NCBI GenBank assembly: GCA_002168105.2
Contig: NHCD02000019.1
Coordinates: 56,597 to 120,596 of the forward strand
DNA from: Phycisphaera sp. TMED24
GTDB lineage: Bacteria; Planctomycetota; Phycisphaerae; Phycisphaerales; SM1A02
Reading direction: 5' to 3'
Length of the DNA stretch: 64,000 nucleotides
Shown: positions 52,735-61,400 of the stretch, in pieces
How positions within the stretch are numbered: the stretch's first letter is position 1
Layout: the number at the start of each line of letters is the position of its first letter
Position numbers and translations under genes: made by a program
Notes under the pieces: generated by a model
What the model was told of the DNA's origin: nothing
What the model saw: only the letters and a program-made list of their open reading frames with translations
The model's database searches: none

Positions 52735-53502
52735 ATGCCTGAGGCAGAATCACCCCCTCTTATGGATCTCCCAGAACGTTACCGGACTTTGCACGATCGA
52801 ATTGAAGCTGCTGCGGCCAAAGACGGCCGCGCGGGCAGCGATGTCCGATTGGTGGCGGTGACCAAGTTTGCCACCGACGACCAAATCCGGGAACTGCTGG
52901 ACCTGGGACACCGCGATTTGGGCGAAAACCGACTGCAAGTCATGGAGGCCCATGCCGAAACGGTGGCCGACTGGCAAGAGCGTCACGCTTTGATTGGTGC
53001 CGGCGAGGAAACTGTCCGCTGGCACTTCATTGGCGGTTTGCAACGCAACAAGATCAAGTCGGTGTGCCGATCGTGCCGGTTGATTCATTCGGTCGACAAC
53101 CTCCGCTTGGCCGAGGAGATCGACAAGGCTTCGGCCAACTTGGGTCGTTCCGAGCCTATGGAAGTGTTGATTCAGGTCAACATTGCGGGCGAAAAGCAAA
53201 AGGGTGGGTGCCCTCCGGGGGCCGAGGGCCCATTGATTGAAGTCATCACCGACGAGTACCCCGATATTCGGATCCGGGGCCTGATGTGCATGGCGCCGCT
53301 TTCGGACAATCCAGAAGACGCTCGTCCTGTGTTTGAACAGGCCCGCGAAATGTTCGAAACCATCCGACGGCTGGGTACAGGTGGCCCATCTTTTGACATT
53401 CTGTCTATGGGTATGACCAACGACTTTGAAGTCGCCGTCGAATGTGGCTCCAACTTGATTCGTGTGGGCAGCGCGCTCTTTCCACCCCCAACCGACGCAT
53501 GA
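52735..53502 (+). CDS. YggS-family PLP homeostasis protein
   Basis: A 255-residue fold-type III PLP protein. The PLP lysine is in LVAVTKFATDDQI at about residue 44; DLGENRLQ, WHFIGGLQRNKIK, LIQVNIAGEKQKGGCP and FDILSMGMTNDFEVAVECGSNLIRVGSALF match the YggS/ProSC family. The family balances PLP and amino-acid pools. It leads a five-gene operon; its stop overlaps the metF ATG (ATGA). Confidence 0.95.
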   Translation: MPEAESPPLMDLPERYRTLHDRIEAAAAKDGRAGSDVRLVAVTKFATDDQIRELLDLGHRDLGENRLQVMEAHAETVADWQERHALIGAGEETVRWHFIGGLQRNKIKSVCRSCRLIHSVDNLRLAEEIDKASANLGRSEPMEVLIQVNIAGEKQKGGCPPGAEGPLIEVITDEYPDIRIRGLMCMAPLSDNPEDARPVFEQAREMFETIRRLGTGGPSFDILSMGMTNDFEVAVECGSNLIRVGSALFPPPTDA

Positions 53503-54413
53503 GCCGCATCGACCAGATGTTCAGTGAGCGAGGCCCGACCGCTTCGTTCGAATTCTTTCCGCCCAAAGATGGGGAAGCTTGGGACGCGTTGTTCGCGGGG
53601 ATTAGCGCGTTCGAGCAGTTGCAACCGTCTTTTGTCTCGGTGACCTATGGCGCGGGCGGAAGCACGCGGGCGCGTACCCACGACTTGGTGGTGCGGCTGC
53701 GAAGCGAGACGTCTTTGTTGCCCATGCCTCACTTGACCGGCCGTGGGCATACCAAGGCCGAAATTGAATCCATCTTGGAGCGTTTCGCTGAGAGCGGTGT
53801 CGACAATATTTTGGCCCTCCGTGGCGATCCCCCCAAAGATGGCGACCTCGGACCTGGTGATTTCCCCCATGCCATCGATTTGGTTCGATTCATTCAATCT
53901 TTTAACGAGTCGGGGGGCCATCCCAACGGGGGCTTTGCCATTGGCATTGCCGGATATCCCGAAGGGCACCACGAAACCCCCAACCTTCTGACCGAAATGG
54001 ATCACTTCCGGGCCAAGGTGGATGCGGGGGCCGATTTTGCCATCTCGCAATTGTTCTTTGACAACCGACGGTTCTTGGATTGGCGGGACCGTTGCTCCAT
54101 GGCGGGCATTCAGATTCCACTGGTGGCGGGGCTGATGCCAATCACCAGTGCCGGTGGTATGCGACGTATGGCGGAGTTGGCGGCCGGCACGTTGATCCCG
54201 GCCCGACTGCTTCGGGGCGTCTTGGACCGTGAAGCCGATCCAGAAATGGTGGAAGCCTTTGGGGTGCTCTGGGCCACCGAACAATCACGCGACTTGTTGG
54301 ACCATGGTGTTGCCGGTTTGCATTACTACACCCTGAATCGTTCTCGAGCCGCTCGGCGGGTCTACGAGACCTTGGGCATCCGGGACAGCCGTTCTTTCCT
54401 CTCGGGTTCGTGA
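53499..54413 (+). CDS. metF: Methylenetetrahydrofolate reductase (MetF)
   Basis: A 304-residue FAD enzyme making 5-methyl-THF for methionine synthesis. SFEFFPPKDGEAWDALF opens the TIM barrel; SVTYGAGGSTRART, HLTGRGHT, NILALRGDPPKDGD, FAIGIAGYPEGHHE and DFAISQLFFDNRRFL follow. The start at 53499 lies in the ATGA overlap with the YggS gene. The stop overlaps a GTG start of a small membrane gene. Confidence 0.96.
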   Translation: MSRIDQMFSERGPTASFEFFPPKDGEAWDALFAGISAFEQLQPSFVSVTYGAGGSTRARTHDLVVRLRSETSLLPMPHLTGRGHTKAEIESILERFAESGVDNILALRGDPPKDGDLGPGDFPHAIDLVRFIQSFNESGGHPNGGFAIGIAGYPEGHHETPNLLTEMDHFRAKVDAGADFAISQLFFDNRRFLDWRDRCSMAGIQIPLVAGLMPITSAGGMRRMAELAAGTLIPARLLRGVLDREADPEMVEAFGVLWATEQSRDLLDHGVAGLHYYTLNRSRAARRVYETLGIRDSRSFLSGS

Positions 54414-54610
54414 ATGGCTTCGGCCCCGGTATGCTGCGTCTTATGTTCTCATCTGCTGCTGTTGCCGCCTTTCTTGCCCAAGCGGGTCCGCCGGAGGCGG
54501 TGGTCTCGGGCACGCCTTCGCCATTGCTCGCTTTTCTTCTGATGGCGATCCTTGGTGCGGCCGTGGTCTTGATCAACCTTTGGTCCAGCAAGCGGAGCCA
54601 CCGGGAGTGA
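54410..54610 (+). CDS. Small membrane protein (66 aa)
   Basis: A GTG start at 54410 overlaps the metF stop (GTGA). It encodes MNGFGPGMLRLMFSSAAVAA, and two hydrophobic stretches (LMFSSAAVAAFLAQAG and LLAFLLMAILGAAVVLINL) flank a Pro/Gly turn, ending in a basic RSHRE tail. The internal ATG at 54443 would trim the first helix. Function is unknown. Confidence 0.6.
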   Translation: MNGFGPGMLRLMFSSAAVAAFLAQAGPPEAVVSGTPSPLLAFLLMAILGAAVVLINLWSSKRSHRE

Positions 54611-54915
54611 GCTCGCTCGGTCGATCGCTGTTGGCGGTCAACTTGGTGTTGCTGTCGGCGTTGTTCATCTTCCAATTGGAATCACCCGCCCGTGGTGGTG
54701 CCGTGGACCCACGACCTCGTGGTTCCTATTTGATGGTGACCAGCACCATGGAAGCCGGAAACTCCGAAGTTCTCTACTTGATCGATGACGCGAATCGCGA
54801 AATGGTTGCGTTGCGCTGGGATCAAGTCAGCCAAGCGTTTATCGGTTTGGGATACCGGGACATTGACCGAGACACCAAACAGTTGGCGCCCAAGGCTTCG
54901 GAGGTGGGGCGATGA
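54607..54915 (+). CDS. Small membrane-anchored protein (102 aa)
   Basis: The GTG at 54607 overlaps the preceding stop (GTGA); the track's start at 54580 is earlier and unnecessary. A single N-terminal helix (LLAVNLVLLSALFIFQL) is followed by a soluble part with VTSTMEAGNSEVLYLIDDANREMVAL, resembling an accessory or signal-like protein. No domain is recognised. It overlaps the next gene by 4 nt (ATGA). Confidence 0.6.
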   Translation: MSSLGRSLLAVNLVLLSALFIFQLESPARGGAVDPRPRGSYLMVTSTMEAGNSEVLYLIDDANREMVALRWDQVSQAFIGLGYRDIDRDTKQLAPKASEVGR

Positions 54916-55229
54916 AGCACGAGTGGCCTCTGTTGGCTTCGAGTTTGGTCTTGGTGGGCCTGTTGGTAGCGGGACCACTGTCCGCGGGGCCAACTCCCAG
55001 TTCTTTGGCCGCCGCCGCCTTGGCCGGTGACAGCGTTGTGCATGACGATTTCAGCGTCACGACGTACCGCCCCGGCACCTCCGCCGGTGAGACGTTCGTG
55101 GTGGTTTTGGACCACCGCACCGAAACCATTCATGCGTACCGGGTGCGTCCGGGTGCTCGTCCCGAGCTTGAGCGCTTGAGTGTGGATCGGTTGTCCGAGG
55201 TCTTTGCCCGAGCGGCTGGCGACCGTTGA
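54912..55229 (+). CDS. Small exported protein (105 aa)
   Basis: An ATG in the ATGA overlap starts MKHEWPLLASSLVLVGLLVA, a signal peptide or anchor, with a soluble region (TYRPGTSAGETFVVVLDHRTETIHAYRVRPG) that carries a pattern similar to the preceding 102-aa protein: a beta-rich segment ending in a charged helix. This suggests two related exported subunits. Function is unknown. Confidence 0.6.
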   Translation: MKHEWPLLASSLVLVGLLVAGPLSAGPTPSSLAAAALAGDSVVHDDFSVTTYRPGTSAGETFVVVLDHRTETIHAYRVRPGARPELERLSVDRLSEVFARAAGDR

Positions 55230-55274
55230 TTGTGCTTCGTTCGGAGTAGAGAGCGTTCGATTCAAGGGGTGTTG

Positions 55275-57179
55275 ATGCAACCGCAGGATGAATGGCTGCT
55301 GACCGATGGACTTGGTGGATTCGCCATGGGTACTCGTGATGGCGTGCCGCGCCGCCGGTACCACGGTTTGTGCATCGCCAGTATGGCGCCACCCTTGCGG
55401 CGCCGAACCATTCTCCGTGCCGCGATGGCCGAAGTGGTGGAGCCTGGCGACAAAACACCACTGTGGCAAGCCACTTTTGCCCCGCATGGTGTCTTGTCGC
55501 CGCCAATGCATGTGCCCAACCACACGACACACGAACCAAACTGCGTTCGTACCGAGTGGACCTCAAGCACGGTTGAGTTGGTTCGCACCCTCACCATGAA
55601 CCGAGGTACGCCTGGTGTGGTGCTGCGGTGGCGGGGCTTTGTTCCTCCGAATGCCATTCTTCGGGTGCATCTGCTCGCGCCACTGGTTGATTTCCATGCC
55701 TTTGATCGCGGACAGGAATCGCCCTCGATCGAAATGATCTCGAACGGTGTCTTGCTGCAGCGTGGTGAAGTCCGGGCTGGATTTGAAATCAGTGGTGGCT
55801 CCTTTGTTGCCGCCCCAGACCATTGGCATGGTTTGCGGTTCGCGGAGGAGCACACGCGTGGATACGACGCGGAAGAAACATGTTTCACGCCGGGTCATGT
55901 CGATGCCGTCGCTGACGATCAAGGTCGGGTCGACGTCACCATCAACGTGCGGCCCCGAGTGCCGCAGTACTCCGTGCCCCCGGTTACCGATTCTGACATT
56001 CCGTTGGCGCAGGCCGCCGCCGATTTTTTGGTGGCGCGCGGCCATCCGCAAGGACCGTCGGTGATCGCGGGATGGCCTTGGTTTGCCGATTGGGGTCGTG
56101 ACACATTGCTGTCGATTCCAGGTCTGTTGTTGGTCGATGGCCGAACGGATGAAGCCGAAGCCATGCTGGAGACTTGGGGTGCCACCATTTCGGATGGTCG
56201 GATTCCCAATCGATTCCTCGATGAAGACGAGGGGCGCGATCTTGGTTCAGCCGATGCCGCCCTGTGGTACTTGCATGTTGTTGGTCTCTGGCTCGAAGCA
56301 ACGGACCAGCCCTTTGCCCACGGCCCCATTGCCACCGCTTGCCGATCGATCGTGGAAGCATGGCTTGATGGCGCCTCTCCAGGAACCCAAATCGACAGCG
56401 ATGGGTTGGTGCTGGCTGAAGAACCTGGCCGCGCTCTCACTTGGATGGACGCCGTGGTCGATGGCATTCCCATTACCCCACGGATGGGCAAACCGGTTGA
56501 ACTTTCGGCGTTGTGGTGCCACAGCCTGCGGGTGTTGGCCGAGCGCGCGGCGGATGATGCCGAAGGGGGGCGGTTGCGGCGCATCGCCGAGCGCACCGCC
56601 GCGTCTTTTGGTGCGTTCTACTGCGATCAGACCGGCGGATTGGTTGATCGAGTGCGGTCAACTGAAGAAGGGGGAGGCGTGGACCGTTCGATTCGGCCCA
56701 ACATGGTCATCGCTGCTGCTTTGCGGGCCGCGCCTCTGGATCGAGCGCGTCGCCAGAGGATTGTTGACCTCTGTCGAACGCATTTGCTGACGCCGTACGG
56801 ATTGCGAACCCTCGCCCCCTCCGACCCGGAGTACCAGGCGCGGTACGAAGGGACGATTCCCAATCGGGATCGGGCGTACCACCAAGGCACCGTCTGGCCA
56901 TGGCTTCTTGGGTTCTTGGTTGAGGCACATCTGCGTTCGTCAGAACACGACCCGGCGTCGCGGACGACCGCTCGCACTTGGTTGCAGCCTCTTGCGGGTG
57001 AACTGGATTCGGCGGGATTGGGCCAACTGTCCGAGGTGTATGACGGGGATCTGCCTCACCGTCCCAACGGGTGCCCGGCCCAAGCGTGGAGTGTGTCCGA
57101 GTGGCGCCGCGCGACAGCCATGGTCGAACGAGGCCCCAAGTGGTGGATGTCTTCTCAGGCCGCCGCGACCTTCGGTTGA
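55275..57179 (+). CDS. Glycogen debranching enzyme (amylo-alpha-1,6-glucosidase, GH133-like)
   Basis: A 634-residue protein; the start at 55275 has an AAGGGGTG upstream. The N-terminal GDE_N region opens with EWLLTDGLGGFAMGTRDGVPRRRYHGL. The catalytic (alpha/alpha)6 part has WPWFADWGRDTLLSIPGLLL, DGRIPNRFLDEDE, DAALWYLHVVGLWLE, LTWMDAVVDGIPITPRMGKPVELSALW and VYDGDLPHRPNGCPAQAWSVSEW, matching GH133. It trims branches from glycogen. It is not linked to other glycogen genes here. Confidence 0.93.
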   Translation: MQPQDEWLLTDGLGGFAMGTRDGVPRRRYHGLCIASMAPPLRRRTILRAAMAEVVEPGDKTPLWQATFAPHGVLSPPMHVPNHTTHEPNCVRTEWTSSTVELVRTLTMNRGTPGVVLRWRGFVPPNAILRVHLLAPLVDFHAFDRGQESPSIEMISNGVLLQRGEVRAGFEISGGSFVAAPDHWHGLRFAEEHTRGYDAEETCFTPGHVDAVADDQGRVDVTINVRPRVPQYSVPPVTDSDIPLAQAAADFLVARGHPQGPSVIAGWPWFADWGRDTLLSIPGLLLVDGRTDEAEAMLETWGATISDGRIPNRFLDEDEGRDLGSADAALWYLHVVGLWLEATDQPFAHGPIATACRSIVEAWLDGASPGTQIDSDGLVLAEEPGRALTWMDAVVDGIPITPRMGKPVELSALWCHSLRVLAERAADDAEGGRLRRIAERTAASFGAFYCDQTGGLVDRVRSTEEGGGVDRSIRPNMVIAAALRAAPLDRARRQRIVDLCRTHLLTPYGLRTLAPSDPEYQARYEGTIPNRDRAYHQGTVWPWLLGFLVEAHLRSSEHDPASRTTARTWLQPLAGELDSAGLGQLSEVYDGDLPHRPNGCPAQAWSVSEWRRATAMVERGPKWWMSSQAAATFG

Positions 57180-57920
57180 TCACACACCAAATACGTTTTC
57201 CAGCAGCCTGGTGATCCATGGTTTGCTGGAGGCCCTCCGGAGTTCACCTTCTGAATGCTGTGTGACCTCAAGGTCATGCAACTGGGTGGAATACACGGTG
57301 TTCAGTTGGCTGACATCTTCGGCACGGCATCGTCCCCGAACCACAATGGCGCTTCGTTCGCCGTCGACCTCGGTGACCGATCGGGCTTCGAGGATGAGGT
57401 TGCCGTTGGGAAGGACCTGCGCGACCTCCGCCATGACTCGTGCGGTAAAGGAATCTTCTCGCTCGAATTCACCTTCGGTTTCGTGTCGGTTTTGAATGGT
57501 CCCGGCGATGGTGGGCAGCCCTTGAGCTTGGGTGTAGTTCGGGCTGAGTTGTTCGTTGAGCAAAGCGCGGAAGTTGGGCCACTGGTTGATCCCGGCATTC
57601 AGATCGGCTCGTCGCTGCGTGGAGAGTTCCGCCGTGCGTTCGCTGCGACTGTTTTCACGGACCAAAACTTCAATCAGATCATGTTCGTGGAACATTCGTG
57701 GCTTGTGCTCACCTGGGGTATGGGCCACTTGCAGGTGACTGGTGTCCCAAGGATCCAAAGGAGCCGTTGTTTGCGACGGCTTTGGCTTGGCGGCATCAGG
57801 ACGCACTTGCACGCTGGGCAACGCTCCTGGAGTGATGGATGGGGCAGGTGGCACCCGGACCGAGGCCGGTCCCGCGCACGCGGTCAATGAAAGAAGACCA
57901 AGACACACCAGTCGGTTCAT
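57180..57920 (-). CDS. flgH: Flagellar L-ring lipoprotein FlgH
   Basis: A 246-residue lipoprotein with lipobox LSLTAC at the N-terminus. The conserved FlgH part has DLIEVLVRENSRSERTAELSTQRRADLNAG, then VMAEVAQVLPNGNLILEARSVTEVDGER and RCRAEDVSQLNTVYSTQLHDLEV. It forms the outer-membrane bushing of the flagellar motor. It is last in flgF-flgG-flgA-flgH; its stop abuts the convergent debranching enzyme. The P-ring gene flgI is not here. Confidence 0.93.
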   Translation of the reverse strand: MNRLVCLGLLSLTACAGPASVRVPPAPSITPGALPSVQVRPDAAKPKPSQTTAPLDPWDTSHLQVAHTPGEHKPRMFHEHDLIEVLVRENSRSERTAELSTQRRADLNAGINQWPNFRALLNEQLSPNYTQAQGLPTIAGTIQNRHETEGEFEREDSFTARVMAEVAQVLPNGNLILEARSVTEVDGERSAIVVRGRCRAEDVSQLNTVYSTQLHDLEVTQHSEGELRRASSKPWITRLLENVFGV

Positions 57921-58684
57921 GACGAACCCTCCATCAGTTCCACCACGCCGTCCGAACGGACGGTCCCATGTCGTATCACTCCATCATCCAGCCGCACTTG
58001 GACTTTTTCGCCCGCTTTGGCCGACCCCATCACCCGACCGCTCGTTCGGGCCAGGAACCCTCCCAAGCGCCGTTCAACCGAGACTTGGTTGCCACGCTTG
58101 ATCAAATCGGGTGCCGTTGCACGGCCGGATTGGGATCGCGGATTGAATTGCCAGCTGGCGTGCCATTGACCTTCCTCGTCGGCAATCTCCAATGTGAAGG
58201 CATGGTCTGTTTCACCAAGCCTCGCGCGTACGGTTCGGACCGTCGGGTGGGTTCGGAGGGTCCAGTCGCCTTCTTCGAGCTCGGTTCCATCGAGACTGCG
58301 TACTCGCAGTTGATCCGGGTTCAATCGCAATCGCTGGGCAATAATCGCGCGGAGCGATTGGGGACCAGGGTTGGGTGCGGCGGTTGGCGCTGGTTCTTCG
58401 ATCGATGGAAGGCTGGTGCGTTCGATGGCCGTCACGCTTCCTCGGAATTCCCATCGGAAGACCGGTGCGGCACAGTGGTCGAGCAAATCGATCACGAAGG
58501 CGAGATCGACGGGATCGTCGGGCTGCTGCTGGGGGATCTCGAGCGCGTGATAGCGACAGGCCTCGCCTTCGAGTTTGGCCAGTTCGCCCAGCGTGAGAGG
58601 GGCGTCTCCCTCCAGCCACACCTCGTGCTGCAAGGTGACGCGGCTCGAAGCCAAAGCCGTCATCAGGACGAAGGCATCAACCAC
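57917..58684 (-). CDS. flgA: Flagellar P-ring assembly chaperone FlgA
   Basis: A 255-residue protein; the C-terminal SAF-type domain (PDLIKRGNQVSVERRLGGFLARTSGRVMGSAKAGEKVQVRLDDGV) is diagnostic. An N-terminal half (LGELAKLEGEACRYHALEI) is more divergent. FlgA helps assemble FlgI around the rod, so a P-ring is expected. The start overlaps flgG by 8 nt and its stop overlaps flgH by 4 nt. The N-terminal hydrophobic part (VDAFVLMTALASS) is a weak signal peptide. Confidence 0.87.
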   Translation of the reverse strand: MVDAFVLMTALASSRVTLQHEVWLEGDAPLTLGELAKLEGEACRYHALEIPQQQPDDPVDLAFVIDLLDHCAAPVFRWEFRGSVTAIERTSLPSIEEPAPTAAPNPGPQSLRAIIAQRLRLNPDQLRVRSLDGTELEEGDWTLRTHPTVRTVRARLGETDHAFTLEIADEEGQWHASWQFNPRSQSGRATAPDLIKRGNQVSVERRLGGFLARTSGRVMGSAKAGEKVQVRLDDGVIRHGTVRSDGVVELMEGSS

Positions 58685-59489
58685 GGCGAAGGTTTGCCAC
58701 TTCGCGGAGGAGTTCGTCGGCCGCTTGGATGGATTGACTGTTCATCTCGAACAACCGTTGGGTTCGGATCAAATCGATGAGTTCTTTGGTGGGGTCCACG
58801 TTGGAAGCTTCCAAGAAGCCCTGAAGAATGTTCCCGGCACCGTTTTCAGTCGGCGTGGTGTTGATGGCTTGACCACTGGCGGTGGTTTCCACGAACAGAT
58901 TTTCGCCCACGGGCTGCAGGCCAGAGGTGTTGGGGAACATGGTCAGTTCCAACTGTCCCGCCTCTTGGGTTTGTCCGTTCTGAATAAACGACACGATGCC
59001 ATCGGCGGTCACGGTGATGTTCTCTTCGGGTACATCCTCAGGAATCGTGATGGCCGGCACCAAGCGGCGACCATTGGAGTTGGCCACGACCAATTCTCGG
59101 TTGGCATTCAAAGCGAAATTGCCTGCCCTGGTGTAGGCGAGTCCGTTCACGCCAAGTCCATCTTCGACTTGGACGGCGAAGAAACCGCTGCCTTGGATGG
59201 TGAAGTCAAGGGTGCGCCCGGTGGGTTCCATCCCACCTTGCCGGAAGTCAAGTTGCGTGCCGGACACTTTGGTGCCCAGGCCCACAAAGACGCCGGTGGG
59301 TCGAATGTCGCCATTCACGTTCTGCGTTCCCGGCTGCTCACGTTCTTGGTACATCAAGTCCTCGAACATCACGCGACTGCCTTTGAACCCTTGGGTTCCG
59401 GCGTTGGCGATGTTGTTGGCAATGACTTCGAGCTTGGTGTCCAGGGCGGACAATCCAGAAGAAGCGCTGTGCAGGGAAAGAATGGCCAT
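58677..59489 (-). CDS. flgG: Flagellar distal rod protein FlgG
   Basis: A 270-residue axial protein. The N-terminus SLHSASSGLSALDTKLEVIANNIANAGTQGFKGSRVMFEDLMYQ and the C-terminus EASNVDPTKELIDLIRTQRLFEMNSQSIQAADELLREVANL are the coiled-coil terminal pair of flagellar rod proteins. The core has GSGFFAVQVEDGLGVNGLAYTRAGNFALNANRELVVANS. It follows flgF by 18 bp. Confidence 0.95.
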   Translation of the reverse strand: MAILSLHSASSGLSALDTKLEVIANNIANAGTQGFKGSRVMFEDLMYQEREQPGTQNVNGDIRPTGVFVGLGTKVSGTQLDFRQGGMEPTGRTLDFTIQGSGFFAVQVEDGLGVNGLAYTRAGNFALNANRELVVANSNGRRLVPAITIPEDVPEENITVTADGIVSFIQNGQTQEAGQLELTMFPNTSGLQPVGENLFVETTASGQAINTTPTENGAGNILQGFLEASNVDPTKELIDLIRTQRLFEMNSQSIQAADELLREVANLRRG

Positions 59490-59507
59490 CAGTCAGACTC
59501 CAGAAAA

Positions 59508-60263
59508 TCAAACAGGTCGAGCCAGCGTGTTCCACGCCAGATCAAGGGTTGTGTCGTGCATGCGCAACAGTTCCAAGTTGGCTTGGGCCGCGCGGTTGGT
59601 TTCGATCAGGTCGGTCATCGCCCGAATGGGGTTCACGCTGGAACCTTCGAGCATGCCTTGGTGGATGTGACTGGTGGCGGCCGAAGCCTGTCCTTGCACC
59701 AGCCGTACCAAGCCGCCGCCGATTTTTTGCAGACCTTCTGCGGGCAGCAGGTCCACACCAAGTTTGGCAACAGGCAGACCATTTTCCAAGATGGTGCCAT
59801 CCGCTTGAATGACCGGGATGGCGTTGGGGTCCATCGTGATCATGGCGCCACCATCATCCAGCATGGGTTGCCCGCTGGCGGCGTGGACCAAGCGTCCTTC
59901 GGCATCAACCAACAACCGGCCATCCCGGGTGTATTCCGTCGATCCGGTCTCGCCTTCGACGCGGAGCCAGCCATTGCCTTCAAGGGCAATGTGGAAGGGG
60001 TCTTCGGTGCGTTCCATGGGGCCGGGGCGAACATCAACCCGGTTGGGGGCTGTGAAGAGTCCACCACCGAGCCGAGCCAGGAGGGCGTTGGGGCCAAGAT
60101 CAGGCGCATCGGCGGCCGCGCTGGGGGCCGGTCGCTGCATGGCCAAGGCAAAATCCGCCTGGAAGCCAGGGGTCTCGGCGTTGGCCAGATTGTTGGAGAG
60201 GGTGTCCAACCGGTGCAATGCGGCGAGGGTGCCCGAAGCCGAGACTGACATGCCGTAATTCAT
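59508..60263 (-). CDS. flgF: Flagellar basal-body rod protein FlgF (or second FlgG-like)
   Basis: A 251-residue protein; the start at 60263 (MNYGMSVSASGTLAALHRLD) has AGGAGG upstream. The N-terminal LSNNLANAETPGFQADFALAMQ and C-terminal GSSVNPIRAMTDLIETNRAAQANLELLRMHDTTLDLAWNTLARPV bracket a core with GNGWLRVEGETGSTEYTRDGRLL. It is the first gene of the flagellar operon. The label FlgF rests on position upstream of flgG. Confidence 0.85.
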   Translation of the reverse strand: MNYGMSVSASGTLAALHRLDTLSNNLANAETPGFQADFALAMQRPAPSAAADAPDLGPNALLARLGGGLFTAPNRVDVRPGPMERTEDPFHIALEGNGWLRVEGETGSTEYTRDGRLLVDAEGRLVHAASGQPMLDDGGAMITMDPNAIPVIQADGTILENGLPVAKLGVDLLPAEGLQKIGGGLVRLVQGQASAATSHIHQGMLEGSSVNPIRAMTDLIETNRAAQANLELLRMHDTTLDLAWNTLARPV

Positions 60264-60451
60264 TGCGAGCGCCTCCTGCGTCCAGTTGGCCGCGGTCCTC
60301 CATGACCCACGGCGTAGAGAGAACTGTGCAAACCCCATGCCGGTGGCTTTCTGCGCAATATGTGCGCATTGCAATGGCCCTGCATCACAAAGATTGAAGG
60401 AAATTGCGTTCTGCCGCGAAGTTGGGGGGCGTCCGTGTCGATTTGAAGTTG

Positions 60452-61348
60452 ATGGCTTTGGGCATGTCAGCGCGGACTCCGGTCGATGCCTTCCTGCACT
60501 GGATGCAGGTGGAGGCCGGCGCTTCTCCACGGACCCTTGAGGCCTACCAACGTGATCTGCGGGGGTTGACAGGATTCCTCAAGCGGCGGGGAATCCAAGA
60601 CCCCAACGCTGCTTCTCCAGAAGACATCGAGGCGTGGGCCCGATGGCTGGCCAAGCGCGGACTTGCCGCAACGACCCGCCGCCGACACATGGCGGCCGCG
60701 CGATCCTTTTACAAGCATCAGCGGGCGGAAGGACGTTTGTCGAACGATCCCCTGCGCAGGCTCGATCCGCCGAAGCGCCCGCAACGCTTGCCACGGGTGG
60801 CGACCGCCAAGGAGGTGGCCGCGATGTTGCGGGCGGCGGCCGAGGGCAGCATGCCGGTTCGAGACGTGGCCTTGTTGGAAGTGTTGTACGGCACGGGCAT
60901 TCGGGCCAGTGAAGCTGCTGGATTACGCTTGCGCGACCAAATCCCAGCCCAACGGGCGCTGCGGGTGATGGGGAAGGGGCGAAAAGAACGCATTGTGTTG
61001 TTGGGTCAGCCTGCAGTTCGGGCTTTGGATGCTTGGCTTCAAGAACGTGCGATCCGCGTCTCGGGCAAGGATGAAGGACGTTTGTTCTTGTCGCGGACGG
61101 GTCGACCCATGGACCGCAAAGCGCTGTGGAAGCGTCTGAGAATCCTGGCCGACGCGGCGGGGGTTCGCACCATGCATCCCCACCGGTTGCGTCATGCGTT
61201 TGCCACCGACCTGCTTCGTGGGGGGGCGGATCTGCGGGTGATTCAAGAGCTCTTGGGGCACGCTCGGCTCGAGACGACTCGGATCTACACCCACTTGGCG
61301 TCCTCAAAATTGGCCGAAACGATCGCTCAGCACCACCCCAGGGCCTAA
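60452..61348 (+). CDS. XerC/XerD-like tyrosine recombinase
   Basis: A 298-residue site-specific recombinase. I start at ATG 60452 (MALGMSARTPVDAFLH); the track's 60404 is TTG with a poorly spaced AAGGA, and 60464 is another ATG. The catalytic set is visible: Arg in YGTGIRASEAAGL, Lys in MGKGRKERIVLL, HxxR in HPHRLRHAFATDLL, His in LLGHARLETTRIY and Tyr in IYTHL. Such enzymes resolve chromosome dimers at dif together with FtsK, or act in integrons; the housekeeping context favours the first. Confidence 0.93.
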   Translation: MALGMSARTPVDAFLHWMQVEAGASPRTLEAYQRDLRGLTGFLKRRGIQDPNAASPEDIEAWARWLAKRGLAATTRRRHMAAARSFYKHQRAEGRLSNDPLRRLDPPKRPQRLPRVATAKEVAAMLRAAAEGSMPVRDVALLEVLYGTGIRASEAAGLRLRDQIPAQRALRVMGKGRKERIVLLGQPAVRALDAWLQERAIRVSGKDEGRLFLSRTGRPMDRKALWKRLRILADAAGVRTMHPHRLRHAFATDLLRGGADLRVIQELLGHARLETTRIYTHLASSKLAETIAQHHPRA

Positions 61349-61400
61349 CACCCAAAAGAACCGAACCCACTCGTTCTTTGGCGGCATACCATGGATTCCT

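Noticed and set aside
58575-60248. Long plus-strand ORF (557 aa) opposite flgA/flgG/flgF
   Set aside because: The minus-strand frames encode unmistakable flagellar rod proteins; this ORF is a GC-bias shadow with no domain.
60452-61348. Tyrosine recombinase as a prophage or island integrase
   Set aside because: No att repeats, tRNA, or phage genes flank it; sequence and setting fit a XerC/D housekeeping enzyme.
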